Source: Cycas panzhihuaensis
Taxonomy: Eukaryota > Cycadophyta
Reading direction: 5' to 3'
Length of the DNA stretch: 64,000 nucleotides
Assembly: GCA_023213395.1 (NCBI GenBank)
Contig: CM041465.1
Coordinates: 203,181,741 to 203,245,740, forward strand
The notes under the pieces were generated by a model. That model saw only the letters and a list, made by a program, of their open reading frames with translations, ran no database searches and was not told where the DNA came from. The position numbers and the translations under genes are program-made. Below are positions 12,261-23,939 of this stretch, piece by piece (position 1 is the stretch's first letter; each line of letters starts with the position of its first letter).

Positions 12261-13330
12261 GTATTTGATGCTGAGGATCCCTCAATTCTTTGAATGTGTG
12301 CTTGTACAAAACCTACACCACTAAAGGATTCTTCACAAGTTTCTTCAACATTGTGAGCTCCATGTTTTGGTTGGAACTTGGCCAACTTATAAGTGGTAGT
12401 TTTATAATCTTTTGCTAAGTGTCCTTTACGGTTACACCGATCACACATAATAGTTTGGTTACGGTCCTAAAGAATCTTGGTTTGGCCTGATTATCTTGCT
12501 CTTTGTTGAGGTGGCCCTTAGCCTTGAAACTGTCGAGGTTGTAATTTAGGGTTTGATTGACCTTGTGGACGATTTCCCATATTTCTTCTTCTTCCTCTTG
12601 CTTGGTTATTTCCTTTGCCATGAGAGGGACCTTGATTTTTTGTGTAGCAAACTTCTTCTTCTACCTCAAAGGCTGCATCTAGAAAAGAGTTAGAGGCTAC
12701 AAAGTTTGTATCAAAGGTCTTATCAAATTCTATAAACTTCTCGGCAAGTGCTTCGAAGTTGAGTGTCTTCAATGTTCCACTAGATTGAAGTCTTCCAAGC
12801 AAGTTTTTATAATCGGAGATATGTAAACATGACTGGATCAAAAATGCCCAAGTTAATTACCTGTTTGATTGGTCGAATGAGATTTATTGTCTCATGAGCT
12901 CGTCCCTTTTGCATTTTTAATTTGTTCATTTTCAAAATAAGGTGAACAAATTCTAAATCTGACTTTATATCAAAGTTCTTTCTAAGAACTTCTAGGATCT
13001 TCCAGGCTGTATCATGTTCCTCTTCGTTTATCAAGTTATGCAATGAATGATTAATGACCAACAAAATTCCTGCATGAATTTTTTCATCATCTATCTCCCA
13101 TTGTAGTTTAGTTACAGCATCTGTAGGAGCTGTTGGGGCAAATCCACTGGAAGCAGCTATTGTAGTCGTTGTTGGTGTACTGGGTGTAGGCTACAAGTGG
13201 GCTCTCCAAAGGCCTTCATACTTTACAGCATTTTTAATTTCAGTGTACCATATATCCCAATTTTCTTTGCCTTTCAATATGCAGTTAACATTTTGCTTGA
13301 ATTTAGATGACACGGTGATGATGAAGAAGT
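12261..13330 (-). pseudogene. Element B gag (capsid) with altered zinc knuckle
   Basis: Capsid/nucleocapsid region split over several frames by small indels. The N-terminal part reads LKGKENWDIWYTEIKNAV (about 13225-13280), the copia Gag signature. The middle (12807-13064) contains DTAWKILEVLRKNF and LKMNKLKMQKGRAHETINLI, typical of the UBN2-type Gag domain. Then comes the basic region with QARGRRRNMGNRPQGQ (about 12530-12600). The nucleocapsid knuckle at about 12405-12448 reads CDRCNRKGHLAKDY: the C-x2-C-x4-H spacing is kept but the final Cys is Tyr (TGT to TAT). Frames at 12109-12621 overlap, consistent with two or three frameshifts. Confidence 0.88.
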
Positions 13331-15300
13331 AGAAGAGATGATAGAAGTATGTGCCAGTGACACATGTGACTAGTACACCTTACACAGTAGGGATGTAGAA
13401 ATAATTGTTATGATGAGAAGCAAGCAATGATTAACTATTTTTCAACAATTAAAAATATATATATATAAGTAATGATGCAAGAATGAGGCCTAATGTAGAG
13501 CTGGCAAAGAGTGGTGATGTGTCATGCCACTAACCTCTCACTTATGTTCAAATGTAGGTGAGGTTTCGATGCCTAAAGCTTCTAGTATACGATTAGGGCC
13601 TTCACTCGCGATACCCGCACCTATGCTTGGTGATGAAATCCAAGTCACAGTGGAGCCCAGGTACTCCCAGTCCTCACCCAGTTCACCAATGAGTAGCTAT
13701 ATACCTCCTCTGAAGAGTTAAACGGTACTGCGTATCCCATGGCTATGACAGATATTGGACCAGGTTAATTTTAATCTTGCATTAAGGTTTTCAGTTTTCT
13801 CGGGTGGTTATCAGGATTATCCCTGATTGGAGGCCGTAGGTATGACTAACCTGTCCCTCCACCACTATTCCGGTTAAGACCAGACCCAGTATGAAACTCA
13901 CACCTCCCTTAAGGCCCAGATTTCGGCCAACCTTAGTCTATTTCAACCAAGGTAAGTGTGTGCACAAGTCAAGAACTGGTGGTATAGATCATATGGATGA
14001 GATTCCTTTTAGGAATAGTGTAAGATGTTTCCGTATAACTAAAAACTGAAATAGAAACTTGCCAAATGCGCTTGCTTGCTTTTCGTGTTTGCTTTATTGT
14101 TGTTGTTGCTTTTGTAATGCTTTTTTATTGTTGCTGCTTTTGTGATTCCTTATTGTTGTTGCTACTTTGTGATGCTTTATGCTATGTGTGTAAATAGAAA
14201 AGCATACTAGATTTAGCAGGGGAACTGGATGTTGCTTTCGATCTAAGGTTTCCCTTGCTTTAATACAATGTTTCTAAATATGATTTTGAAAGTTTTGATA
14301 CAAAATCCATAATAGGCTAAAAAGTGGATTAACTTTCCGCTAAAATGATGATTTTTCTAAATCTATATGCATACTATTTTGTCCTATTTTGTGATTTTCT
14401 TACAAAATTTACAAATAATGATAAATGGGCAAATTTTTAAAAATTACAAATATGAATGCCTAAATGATAAAATTTAAATTTATGACATAAGGAAAGAGTG
14501 TTCATAATATTATTTCTGATAGAGTTGTGAAGTTAGATTTCAAAAAAGGCACAAAAACTTTTCTACTCGAAAAAACACTAAAGTAAAATCATGCCAGATC
14601 AATTGTCTCAGAATCTGGACTTCAATATGTCAAAAGTTATATTTTAACATGTACATTAACTTTCCCTTCTACACCATCTACAAAATCTGCCAAAAAATTA
14701 CCTGAAATGCCCTTGCAAGGTCCTTTGTGGGGTTAAGAAGGCAAAATCAGCAATCGTGAGAAAACTGCATAGATCTCACTAACCGGTGGATGAATTTGAT
14801 GAGATTTATCTTAAAATTATCTTAATACATAAATGTACCAGATACCTTAATAAAACTTTCAGATCTTCAGCTTATAACTGAAGGATTTCATTAGGAAAAG
14901 TACTTTAAATCACTTATCTACAAAATTTACCCTTTTTTTCACAGCTAAAACTCGTTGTTGCAGGTTGAATCTAAAGTTACTCTAGAAGAAAAAAATGATC
15001 CTCTAGTGAAGGCGACCTTGCACGCCAAATTTAATCAAATTCTTAGATGGTTGAATTTTTATGAAAATTTAGGCCTTTAATGCTTCTGGGACTATTCTGG
15101 TAGCTGAACGGATTCAAAAACATGTATTCTTCACCTTTGAGTTTCTGGACATATGTACAAAGTAGCAACATACAAAATACTATAATTTTACACTCTCAAG
15201 ATGTTAAAAAAAAGGAATGCACTCTCAATACTTCACATTGAAGGTGAAAGAGAGGCAAAATGACTCCATGCAAGTGGAATGGAGTGAATAGATCCCCTTT
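13331..15300. other. Element B 5' leader (about 2 kb)
   Basis: Untranslated leader between primer site and gag. It is less AT-rich than its surroundings at 13500-14000. A TA dinucleotide run lies near 13450-13466. Three degenerate TTATTGTTGTTGCT...TTTGTGATGC units of about 30 bp lie at 14092-14180. No protein motif is recognised; the plus-strand frame 13524-13721 is antisense and has no support. Confidence 0.6.
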
Positions 15301-15314
15301 TGGCTCTGATACCA
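15301..15314 (-). other. Element B primer-binding site for tRNA-iMet
   Basis: The minus strand TGGTATCAGAGCCA, two bases after the 5' LTR, is the canonical plant copia primer site complementary to the 3' end of initiator tRNA-Met. Confidence 0.95.
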
Positions 15315-15316
15315 CA

Positions 15317-15628
15317 TGAAAGAAGGATGGATCTAGGAGATAAACCACTCACATGCACACAGTGGCAATGGAGAATGAAAAAGAAGATGAAATAAGATAT
15401 GAGAACAAGCTTGGAGGTGAGAATGAATAATGACTCCCTCCATGAGATTTCACCTTTTATTACTGAGGGTGAGCATTAGGGTTAGGATTTTCCTACCTAA
15501 TGACTTGAACCTAAAATTACATCTAAATACACATAAAGTACATTTCATTAAGAGATTAATGCTAATAATATATCCTAAGGTCACATAATTAATCTACACA
15601 AATGACCTTGATACATTAACCTCTTTCA
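15317..15628 (-). repeat. Element B 5' LTR
   Basis: 312 bp from TG (15317) to CA (15628), followed by TATCC, the second copy of the target site. Confidence 0.95.
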
Positions 15629-15629
15629 T

Positions 15630-15818
15630 ATCCAAGATCATTATATAGAAGAAATATTTGATAAAGGTAATGAAGAACTAGTTGAAATATATGAACAAAG
15701 TAAGATAAAATACATTTATAAACAATTTGAAGAAGAACTAATTGATATGAATAAATCATGTAAAATAGAATCTATTACGAAGCAATATGATGATGGATCA
15801 ACCATAAAATTAAAGTAA
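15630..15818 (+). pseudogene. Unidentified open reading fragment split by element B
   Basis: An uninterrupted plus-strand frame of 62 codons ending in TAA. It begins in the target duplication itself and has no ATG at its start. It is rich in Glu, Lys, Ile and Tyr; segments include EEIFDKGNEELVEIYEQSK and YKQFEEELIDMNKSCK. The flank to the left of element B (about 9245-9299) stays open in the same phase for roughly 18 codons and is Lys-rich (KKKKSNKCHN). Element B therefore appears to have landed in a short pre-existing frame, possibly the acidic tail of an older retroelement protein. No family is recognised and chance is possible. Confidence 0.35.
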
Positions 15819-16407
15819 CATTTCAAATTTAATAAGGTAATTCAAATGTTATTATACATTCTTTTATTACTTTTGGCAATTTTGTGGCTCATTTTGAATC
15901 TCTATTTCTTACGGATCTAAAGAATCCTACATTCCTTCCTTATTAAGAGCTCATAGTTGATATACATTCCTTTTATCATTATAATGTTTTCTTTCCTCTC
16001 ACAAAACCCCTATTCCCTTTCTCTTCTAATTTAGCTAGTATACATCATTTTTACTATACTTTATTTTCTTCCATCTCTTTATCTCTATCTTCCAAATTAT
16101 CTCTATTAATGCACATACATTTTATAATATGTATTTTATACCTTCTTATGAGGCATTCTCATGTATTCTCAGACCTTTAGGCCCTTGATATAGTCTTGTA
16201 GGTCATGCAACTTTAATTTATGTTCTTCTTATTGATTTAGGATTTTTTTGCCCTATAATTAGGGTTTATCCCTCCTCTATATTTAGCTTCTAATTACCAC
16301 TTGTATTCACGTGACTAAAGATTTAGGTTTTTAGGTGATTAGGGGCTAAAGGGTGGTTATCTACTTCCCAATGAGTCTTGCCTTATTTAGCTTACTAATT
16401 ATTTACA

Positions 16408-16428
16408 TGTGTGTGTATGTGTGTGTAT
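16408..16428. repeat. GT/TA microsatellite
   Basis: Short interrupted GT repeat, (GT)4ATGT(GT)3 followed by ATA. Confidence 0.8.
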
Positions 16429-19127
16429 AATAAAAATGTAATTTCCTATTGGCTTTCATTTAAGGTTCTAATGATTCCTTTTTTTTATTATTTTCCATAG
16501 GCTAATCTAACAATGCATCAACCTATGATAATATAACTCATTTACTATGTGTTTACTAACATACTCTATTTACTGCATATTAGAGGAGAGAGAAAGAGTC
16601 AATGATAAATAAGAATGCATAAAGTAGAGCACATTAGAAGGATGTTAAGAACTGAAACTATAAAGATTGTTAGAGATTATCATGTATAAATTACAATACC
16701 TTCATGTATGTCATATTTCTTTCATATAGAAAATTAATATTCATGTTAATGTATGAATTATTTAACTATATCTAATCTCCCATCAATTTTGTCTACATCC
16801 CACTCCCTCTAATATCTCACATCCATCATATACTTAGAGGTATGCAACATCTTTAAGATCTATTATATTAGCCTTAGGCCATATGGGAATTTGAACCTTT
16901 CTTTACATTCATCCTTTTTCTATTCTCATGATACTTTCTAAAACTAATAGTGTCTTAATATTAGTTCCAAATTGGACAAGCCTTTAATATCTAAGTTGTA
17001 GTTGATAGATGATAAAAGTAGATGGAAATTGAATTTCTTATCTTTTGTTGTAGGTCATGGATAGCTCAATTCATATCACTCCCCCTCCTCCCCTTGCTTA
17101 TGGGGTCATAAGAAATAATAGTGCTGCGATGATTCCCTAACAAACCAGCAAAGTGCATGTTCATTATTCAAATAATTTTTGCTTTATAGCATCATTTCCA
17201 CTAAACTAATACCGTATAAGTTATGTGTCATGACTGCATGATTTCCTTCCAACCTACATGTAAATTCCCTAAGTATGTTAAAACCCATAAAGGCATTCTA
17301 AGCTTATCATTGCCCATTATATTGATAATAATATCCATTTTCATTATTTCTCTTATCGCCTTATCATGTTTTTTACTTTGTACCTTCTTTTTCTGAGGGT
17401 CCATTTCAAATAAAGTCAAGATTAATATGTTAATGACATCATTATATTTTGTTAAGACTCAAATACATCCCATAAAAACATATTTAGTATTAAAACATAA
17501 TCCCTCATTATTTTGTTTTGGTTCCAAGAATAGCTTTCCATGAGTAGATAATCTATATTAAATTGGATGGTAAGGAACTATAACAAATATGGATAAAATG
17601 ATACTACCTGAGTTTTAGTGTTGATTATCATTTTAACTCCATGAGAGCTCAAAAAGAGCAAGTTTTGATTTAATAAAAAGGTACTGTAGAGATATTTAAG
17701 AAGCCTGATATAATTATTAATTAGAAGAATGTAAGAATATTGTCACACAAAATTTGGATTCCTATTATCAACTACAAAGTTGTGTGGGTGGAAATATTCA
17801 AAAGACTTTATCATATAGTGAGAGGTCAATTAGTTCCTCATTAGAGATTAATTATAATTGAAATATTAATATGGCCCTCATGTAAAAGCTATGTGGAAAT
17901 AGATTCATGAAAACCTAGAAAGTTAAGATCATAATTTTCTCCATAATATGTTCATGATTGGGTTACAAGTGCTTCTAAATGGTTTTCATTATGTTATTTA
18001 TTTTGTTACAAGGAATATTCTATAGTTATAAGCAAAGAAAAATTAGTATAAAGAAAAAAAGTATTTTGAGAATAAAAGAAGATATGAAAATTTAATTTTA
18101 ATTGTTTTGATCTTATTGTTTTAATAGTAAGTCTTCCATATTTTTACATTGAATGAGTTTGCATTAAAAAAAGGATAAGGAGAATATGTGTTTATAAATA
18201 AAAGTCAAATTAGTCTCATCACTAATTGGAATGATTTAGTCCTATCAATTCAAAATTTGTTCCATAAATGAATCTAATGTTACATTAAAAAGGTGGGGCA
18301 TTGGTACATTATCACATTGTTACATTTTTAAGAAATTAATTTAGGGGGATTCAATTATAATTTTGCCTTCAAATAGCATTATCAAAACAATAATGAAATA
18401 AATTGGGGCATTTTATCTTAAAATTTTTTAAATAATTTTATTGCATTAAAAGGGGGGTTATACTTAGAGATTTTTATGAAAGATGAAAGCATTTAGTTAC
18501 ATTTTTCATTTGCATTTTAATAAGTCAAATGAAAGGCTAATTTTATTGTTGAAATTGAAATGATGTTACTACATTTAAAGAGGGTTTCCATCATGAAATT
18601 AAATTTTTTTTTTTTTAATATTTAAGAATTTTGATAAAAAAGATAAACGGATTCCAATAATACTATAATTTTTATTTTTATTTATTTCTAATGCATATTA
18701 AAAAAATAAAAAGATCTTCTTCAAGCATTACATATCTAATAAAAAAATTAAATAAAAGATAGTCAAGATCCACTTCACATATTGCTTAATTTCAACCTTC
18801 ATAAGGCCTCTTGTTTATCCCTTAGGATCAAACACTTGGCCACTTTTTTAACTTTTTAGGAGAAAACTTAGCCTCATACTAGTTGTTTTTTGGTGATTAT
18901 GTCAAAAAATTATGATATTTATTTGACCTGTTACTTTCCCCTAGCCCCTAAGGTACATTAAATTTGTCAGGTAAAATTTTGACCTTTTTCAAATACTAAA
19001 ATTTTACTAAAATAAGACTCTATGTGTAATATTAATAGGGTCCTTAGTGATCAATAACCTCAATAAGATAGGGATAAGCTTGCAGTAAGGGTGAAGACAT
19101 GTTAATACACCATACCTGCTAAAACAT

Positions 19128-19265
19128 AACCATAAAACCTCTACTTTTAAGTGGACTTGATTTGTCTTAGTGCTCTTAAAGTCCACCATACTACTAAATT
19201 TAACCATAAAAAACTTAATTTTCAAGTGGACCTAATAAGTCTCAATACTCCTAAAGTTTAAGTAG
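19128..19265. repeat. Two-copy tandem repeat, about 74 bp
   Basis: The block beginning AACCATAAAACCTCTACTTT (19128) recurs as AACCATAAAAAACTTAATTT (19202). Both continue with AAGTGGAC-T-AT-GTCT-A-T-CTC-TAAAGT. The copies are diverged but the order of shared words is preserved. Confidence 0.7.
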
Positions 19266-19984
19266 GTTGACTCTATACTCACTCTCTAATATTAATTGTA
19301 AGATTGTGGTTGGTTGAGTGATCCCTTCAGAGGGACTATAATGAGCCTTATCTTACACCATCTAATATTATTTTAAATAAGCTCCAGACTCTAAGGTTTG
19401 CCCTAAATTTCATCAAGGTTGGGAAAGACATTCTAAAAAGGATTTAAGGTCACATTCTTAAGGAAGACCACTTAGAAATACTTATAATACTACTTAAGTA
19501 GCTCAAAAGCCTTAGGTTGGCCTCATTAACTTATTATAGTAAAACATTAATATGATAACATAATATCATTATTTTCTCTATAGTGAGCATGAGCTACACT
19601 TTTATTAAGAATTAGTTGGATTTGAATAAACCCTTAGTTTATAGATATTTGGGTGAAAATCATTAGCTAAATTTAGGCTACATGTACTTTTTCACTCACT
19701 AAACTTAATATATCCTTGAAAACATGTTAACTAATTTATAAACCCATTTTCCACTCAAGTATATAATCGAATTGGGGTGGGAAATTAATGAGAGATTTTT
19801 CAGTCAATATTTTTTGGTAACTATACTAGCGAATCAAACCATAGTCCCTTATTTAACATCATTTTGATTATTGTGACCTATTTGAATACTACATCAATGT
19901 CCCAAGATTCATATTAACTCCATTAGATTTTCATGTTGGCTTAGGGACTTATCACCTCTTCATCGTTTGATACTTAAAGATACT

Positions 19985-20168
19985 ATTGTAAAGATAATTT
20001 GAAGAATGCTTAATGATTTACATTGATAAGAATGGACATACAAAGAGATCACCTTTGTATGAGTGACAAGTGTCCTTCATGCATATAATGGGGTTTATGA
20101 GATATTACCCTTAATTATTAGAAACTAGTCTTAAATTTACAACTTAGGAATAAATATTATTCCTAACA
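19985..20168 (-). repeat. Element C 3' LTR (terminal part)
   Basis: On the minus strand this begins TGTTAGGAATAATATTTATT, a typical copia LTR start, next to the RNase H end of element C. About 180 bp match 36575-36757 in the same orientation; shared words include TTTACATTGATAAGAAT and TAACCCTTAATT-TTA. The left boundary is not resolved. The sequence ATTATGGGTAGG on the minus strand just before it could be the polypurine tract. Confidence 0.65.
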
Positions 20169-20940
20169 CCTACCCATAATGTTATTCCCTTGTCCTTAAT
20201 CTAATTTGTTCTATAAGGTATTGAAACTTTCATTTTCTAATTGGATTTGTAAATATGTCCTTCTTCACTCAAATAATATAATAACTCAATCTCCTTATAT
20301 TGAACTTTTTCTCTAATATAGTGATGATGGACTTTGATATGTTTAGTTTTGGCATCGAAGACTAGATTTTTGATCATTTTTATAATATAGTAGTTATCCA
20401 GAATATAGGAGGAGGGGATGATTAAGCCTAATTTAGTTCTTTTAACATCCTTTTGAACCATATAGTGGTTATTGTTGCTTTATATTTAGCTTTCCATTGA
20501 AGATAATATAATGGTTGGTTATTTCTTAGTATACAAAGAGATGGTACCACTACCTATATTAAAATAATACCATGTAGTTGATTTCTTATCATTGACTTGT
20601 CTAGCCTAGTCTAAATTAGTGTATCTAATTAACTTGACACCTTGGGCCTTAGAGTACTCTTAACTTAGATTTAAGGTACCTTTGATATACCTTAGAATTC
20701 TTTTAGTAGCTTTCTAATGTATTTGTTTGTGGGCTAATATGAAGTGGTATATTATTTTAGCAACATACATAACATTTGGTTTGGTGGTTGTTAAATAAAT
20801 CAGATTACCTATAAATTTCTTATATAGAGTTTTATTTACTAACTTGCCTCATTTATCTATACTGAGCTTGCTTCCTATCTCCATTGGTGTTGCTACTAAT
20901 TTACAACTCTCTATGCCAAATTCTTAAAAGAGATTATCAT
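20169..20940 (-). pseudogene. Element C RT C-terminus and RNase H
   Basis: The minus strand reads EFGIESCKLVATPMEIGSKL (about 20860-20935), the copia RT C-terminal ATPM motif. Next is YKKFIGNLIYLTTTKPNVMY, then the RNase H part with GSGTISLYTKK and KTKHIKVHHHYIREKVQYKE (about 20275-20340). Stops are frequent. The frame 20237-20461 is the best-preserved piece. Element D begins immediately upstream, at 20941. Confidence 0.85.
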
Positions 20941-21077
20941 TGTTAGAGTGGCATTATATCCACTTATCAACTAATGTAAACATGGTAATATTGTGCAAAT
21001 ATTATGATATATTATTATGATGTAATATTAGGCCAATGGATGTAATACATTGTAATTATTTGAGCTATTTATGATTC

Positions 21078-21085
21078 TATAAATA
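21078..21085 (+). promoter_or_regulatory. TATA box, first copy, element D 5' LTR
   Basis: TATAAATA in the first unit of the duplicated block, the usual form of an LTR core promoter. The second copy lies exactly 140 bp downstream. Confidence 0.6.
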
Positions 21086-21217
21086 GGGATGCATTTTATC
21101 CACTTACTAACTAATGTAAATGTGATGATATTGTGCAAATATTATGATGTATAATTATGATGTAATATTGGGTCAACAGATGTAATACATTGTCATTATT
21201 TGAGGCACTTATGGATC

Positions 21218-21225
21218 TATAAATA
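21218..21225 (+). promoter_or_regulatory. TATA box, second copy, element D 5' LTR
   Basis: TATAAATA in the same context as the TATA box of the 3' LTR (24925-24932), so this is probably the position-conserved promoter. Confidence 0.65.
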
Positions 21226-21412
21226 GGGATCCAAAATCCATTGTAACATTATGGTAGATTTATAAAAATGTAACTTTATATTTTTATGATGGGTTTTTCC
21301 CAAAAGGGTTTCCCATACTAAATCTATTATCCCCATGTGCTTCTTCTGTTCGTGTATATTATGTATATAAATGATCATGTCATCATATATATTTATTTGG
21401 TGTTTTCTAACA

Positions 21413-21426
21413 TGGTATTAGAGTAG
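21413..21426 (+). other. Element D primer-binding site
   Basis: TGGTATTAGAGTAG directly follows the 5' LTR; it matches the tRNA-iMet site TGGTATCAGAGC with transitions. Confidence 0.85.
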
Positions 21427-23930
21427 ATTGTCATATATAAGTAGGTGAATCTTGGGTGATTTACTCAATCATTGGTTGCTAGGTAGTACTAGCTCAACCC
21501 TTGAGGATTGACTTATCCATGAAGGTGCAATGATCACATGTAGATTTTAATGTTTTCTATTATCTATTTTATAAGGATTTGATAGTCTTTAAAGGTGTGT
21601 AGAGAAGTAGAAGAGGTTGTTTTATTTTATACAAGTGTCTAGGTGTGAAGTGAAGGTTGGTGCTCCCTATTTCTGAATGTGTAGTCCCTGGTTATTTAGT
21701 TGCCAGTCATTAATGTCTCTTTTAAATCTAAGAATGTAGTGAAGCCATGATTTTAACTAAGTTTACAGTGAATGAAAGGCATTATTTACAAGAATAGATG
21801 TGTGATTATTAGTTGGTATTGAGTCTATTAGTAGATAGGGATAGACGTATCAATCTCATCTTATGTAGGAGAAAGATTAAAGGCAGATGATGTAGCCCTT
21901 TATTGCCACTGTTGAGGATTGTTAATACTAGAGATGCATATAACAGTGCATTGGAAAAGTGTTTAGCCTCTTATTTACACTTAGTGTTTTAGATGCATGA
22001 TTTATGTAGAGATACCTAGATTGAAGAGATCTTCATGTAAGTGAAGCTATACAGTTTGCAAGCCATTGAGTTGTAGGTTGCAGTTGTGGATGATGTAATT
22101 AGAGTCCACTGCAGAGAGAATACATATTATAGACACGTATGAAGATATATGTGTAATCAAACATATGCAGATCACTGCAAACAAATATATAGGATCACCA
22201 TTGGAGATGCAGGACGTAGGTTACACAAGTAGATTTCATAATAGAGACTTGTACATAAAACTGTAATATTTGTGGCTATTAAAAGGTATTTTCTTATCGC
22301 ATGTTATTAGTAATAATTAATCACTTATTTGATTTAATCATATGAAGTTCATCATTATGTGATTTGATTGCCATTGTGATATACAAATAGACTGTCAATG
22401 TATTAAATTATGCATATTTTATTTATTTCATCATGTTGAGATGGTATCTGCATTGAATATTTTAATTCTCCATGATAATATTTGATTACCATTCAATATT
22501 TTTATTTGTCATTAATATACATCACTTTTGATTAATATATATTAATCATCAATTAAAGTGTATTGATCGAATGGTATTTTATTATGGTTGGTGGCATTTG
22601 ATATCTTATTAAATTACTTTTTTTAATATAAATTAGGGCCTTTGATGTATTGATTGATTTATCAATATATTAAGTAGTTGTTTGATTTCAATTTCCCTTA
22701 ATCGCCATTCGATTGCCCTTGTTTTTTAATTAGTAGTCATATGATGTTTCGTGAAAGTGGCAATATGGGGCATATGACTTATTTTCAGGATTTTCTGATG
22801 GTGTATGAGGTGTGTATGAGGTAATGTTTTAATGGAAAAGTGGGTGATTAGACAATGGTATAATCTTATTATATCTAGTTACATGAGAGAGTTTGTTGGG
22901 CATGCTATTAATGCTAGTGGATTTTTATTGATTGATAAAAATGTGTGATTATTAGGTGAGATATCAATAATAGTGGGTTTTCAATGATTAATAAGAGGGC
23001 ATGATTCATGAGTGAGCTATCAATGTTAGTGTATATTCATTAATTAATAGAAGGAACATGTTATTAGGAGATACTAAGTTATAGGGCGAGTAAATGAGAT
23101 GGTGCGGTAATTGATCATTGCATATTATAACAAGGTGTGATTTATTTTATAATAAATGGTGTTTTTATTCATTTAATCAATGATTTTTATATCAAATATA
23201 TGAGGTGAAGTGGTTCAGAATTTCTATTTTTTAGGCCTATTTGTATAAGTGGTTATTAGTTCTTAGTGGAGTGTTATATTTTGGAGTGTTACATAGGGTA
23301 TATAGCCTATCAAATGTCAGTTCAACATTTATGCATATAAATTTGATGATATATTTATGATAAAATTTGAAGTGATAATGGAAAGTTGTATGATGAAAAT
23401 TCCTTAAAATTAATTCTACCTTGATCATGGTATAAAACAAAGTAGTTTATCCCATGTACCCATTATAAAATTATGTTGCAGATGAAGAATGGTAGCATGA
23501 TGCAAATGTAGAGGTGTTTGGTGTATGGTAAGATTTACCTCCTATGTTTTAGGTAGAATTTATTGTGATAGTAGTTTAATGGGATCCCTTTCTAAGGTTG
23601 TTTGTGGTATTACCCCAAGATTATATTGCACTAGTTAGAAACCCTCCATTAGATATTTCAGTACATTGACTGCACACATCTTAGATAAAGATTATAGCAG
23701 TGAGATCACAAGAGTTTGAAGTATATTTGTATGGAGTTTATAATCAAAACAAAGTTTATAAATTATGTGATTTATAGGAGAAATAATATTGTGATTAGTC
23801 TAGATGTCAATTTGGATGCATTAATGATGTATTATACTAAAATATCATGTAAAATATGTTTCATCCTTCATTTCTTCCCTTTCTAAGTTGTGGTTCAATA
23901 AGTATAGTGATTAATATGCCTAACACTATG
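21427..23930 (+). other. Element D leader and unreadable gag/pol region
   Basis: About 2.5 kb without assignable domains. It contains a three-unit 56-bp tandem repeat (22904-23072). Several phrases such as GATTTGATTGCCATT and CATTCGATTGCCC recur between 22330 and 22720. Minus-strand frame 23237-23440 has no recognisable domain. Confidence 0.5.
22904..23072. repeat. Three-copy 56-bp tandem repeat in element D
   Basis: Units start at 22904, 22960 and 23016, each reading GMTATYAATRNTAGTG followed by an AT-rich TTGATTAATARA stretch and a GTGA/AGGAG end. Spacing is exactly 56 bp twice. Confidence 0.75.
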
Positions 23931-23939
23931 TTTGAGATG

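Larger units (their letters stand above)
9300..15628 (-). mobile_element. Element B: Ty1-copia retrotransposon with RT deleted
   Basis: Structurally complete element on the minus strand, 6329 bp. Two 312-bp LTRs of equal length (9300-9611, 15317-15628) differ at about 21-22 positions by eye, roughly 93% identity, making this the youngest insertion whose age can be judged here. Target-site duplication TATCC is exact at 9295-9299 and 15629-15633. The primer site complementary to plant initiator tRNA-Met and the polypurine tract are both present. Coding order on the minus strand is gag, zinc knuckle, protease, pre-integrase, integrase, integrase-RT linker, then directly RNase H. The whole RT is absent, so the copy could move only with proteins supplied in trans. 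Confidence 0.95.
15819..19980. other. AT-rich region without recognisable genes
   Basis: About 4 kb with no motif I can assign. A short frame at about 17050-17130 begins MDSSIHITPPPPLAYG and could be a retroelement remnant, but it has no partner sequence. The minus-strand frame 17228-17419 and 19007-19225 show no known domain. Loose repeats of a phrase like TACATTAAAAAGGTGGGG occur near 18273, 18431 and 18570. Confidence 0.5.
20941..21412 (+). repeat. Element D 5' LTR with internal 140-bp tandem duplication
   Basis: 472 bp, 141 bp longer than the 3' LTR. The excess is a tandem duplication: 20951-21090 and 21091-21230 are similar along their whole length. Each contains GTGCAAATATTATGAT and a TATA box (TATAAATA at 21078-21085 and 21218-21225). 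The second unit resembles the single copy in the 3' LTR more closely, with GGATCTATAAATAGGGATCC-type context. Confidence 0.88.

Noticed and set aside
17228-17419. Minus-strand frame MTLFEMDPQKKKVQSKKHDK
   Set aside because: Could be a fragment of copia Gag, but there is no second motif or paired LTR to support it.
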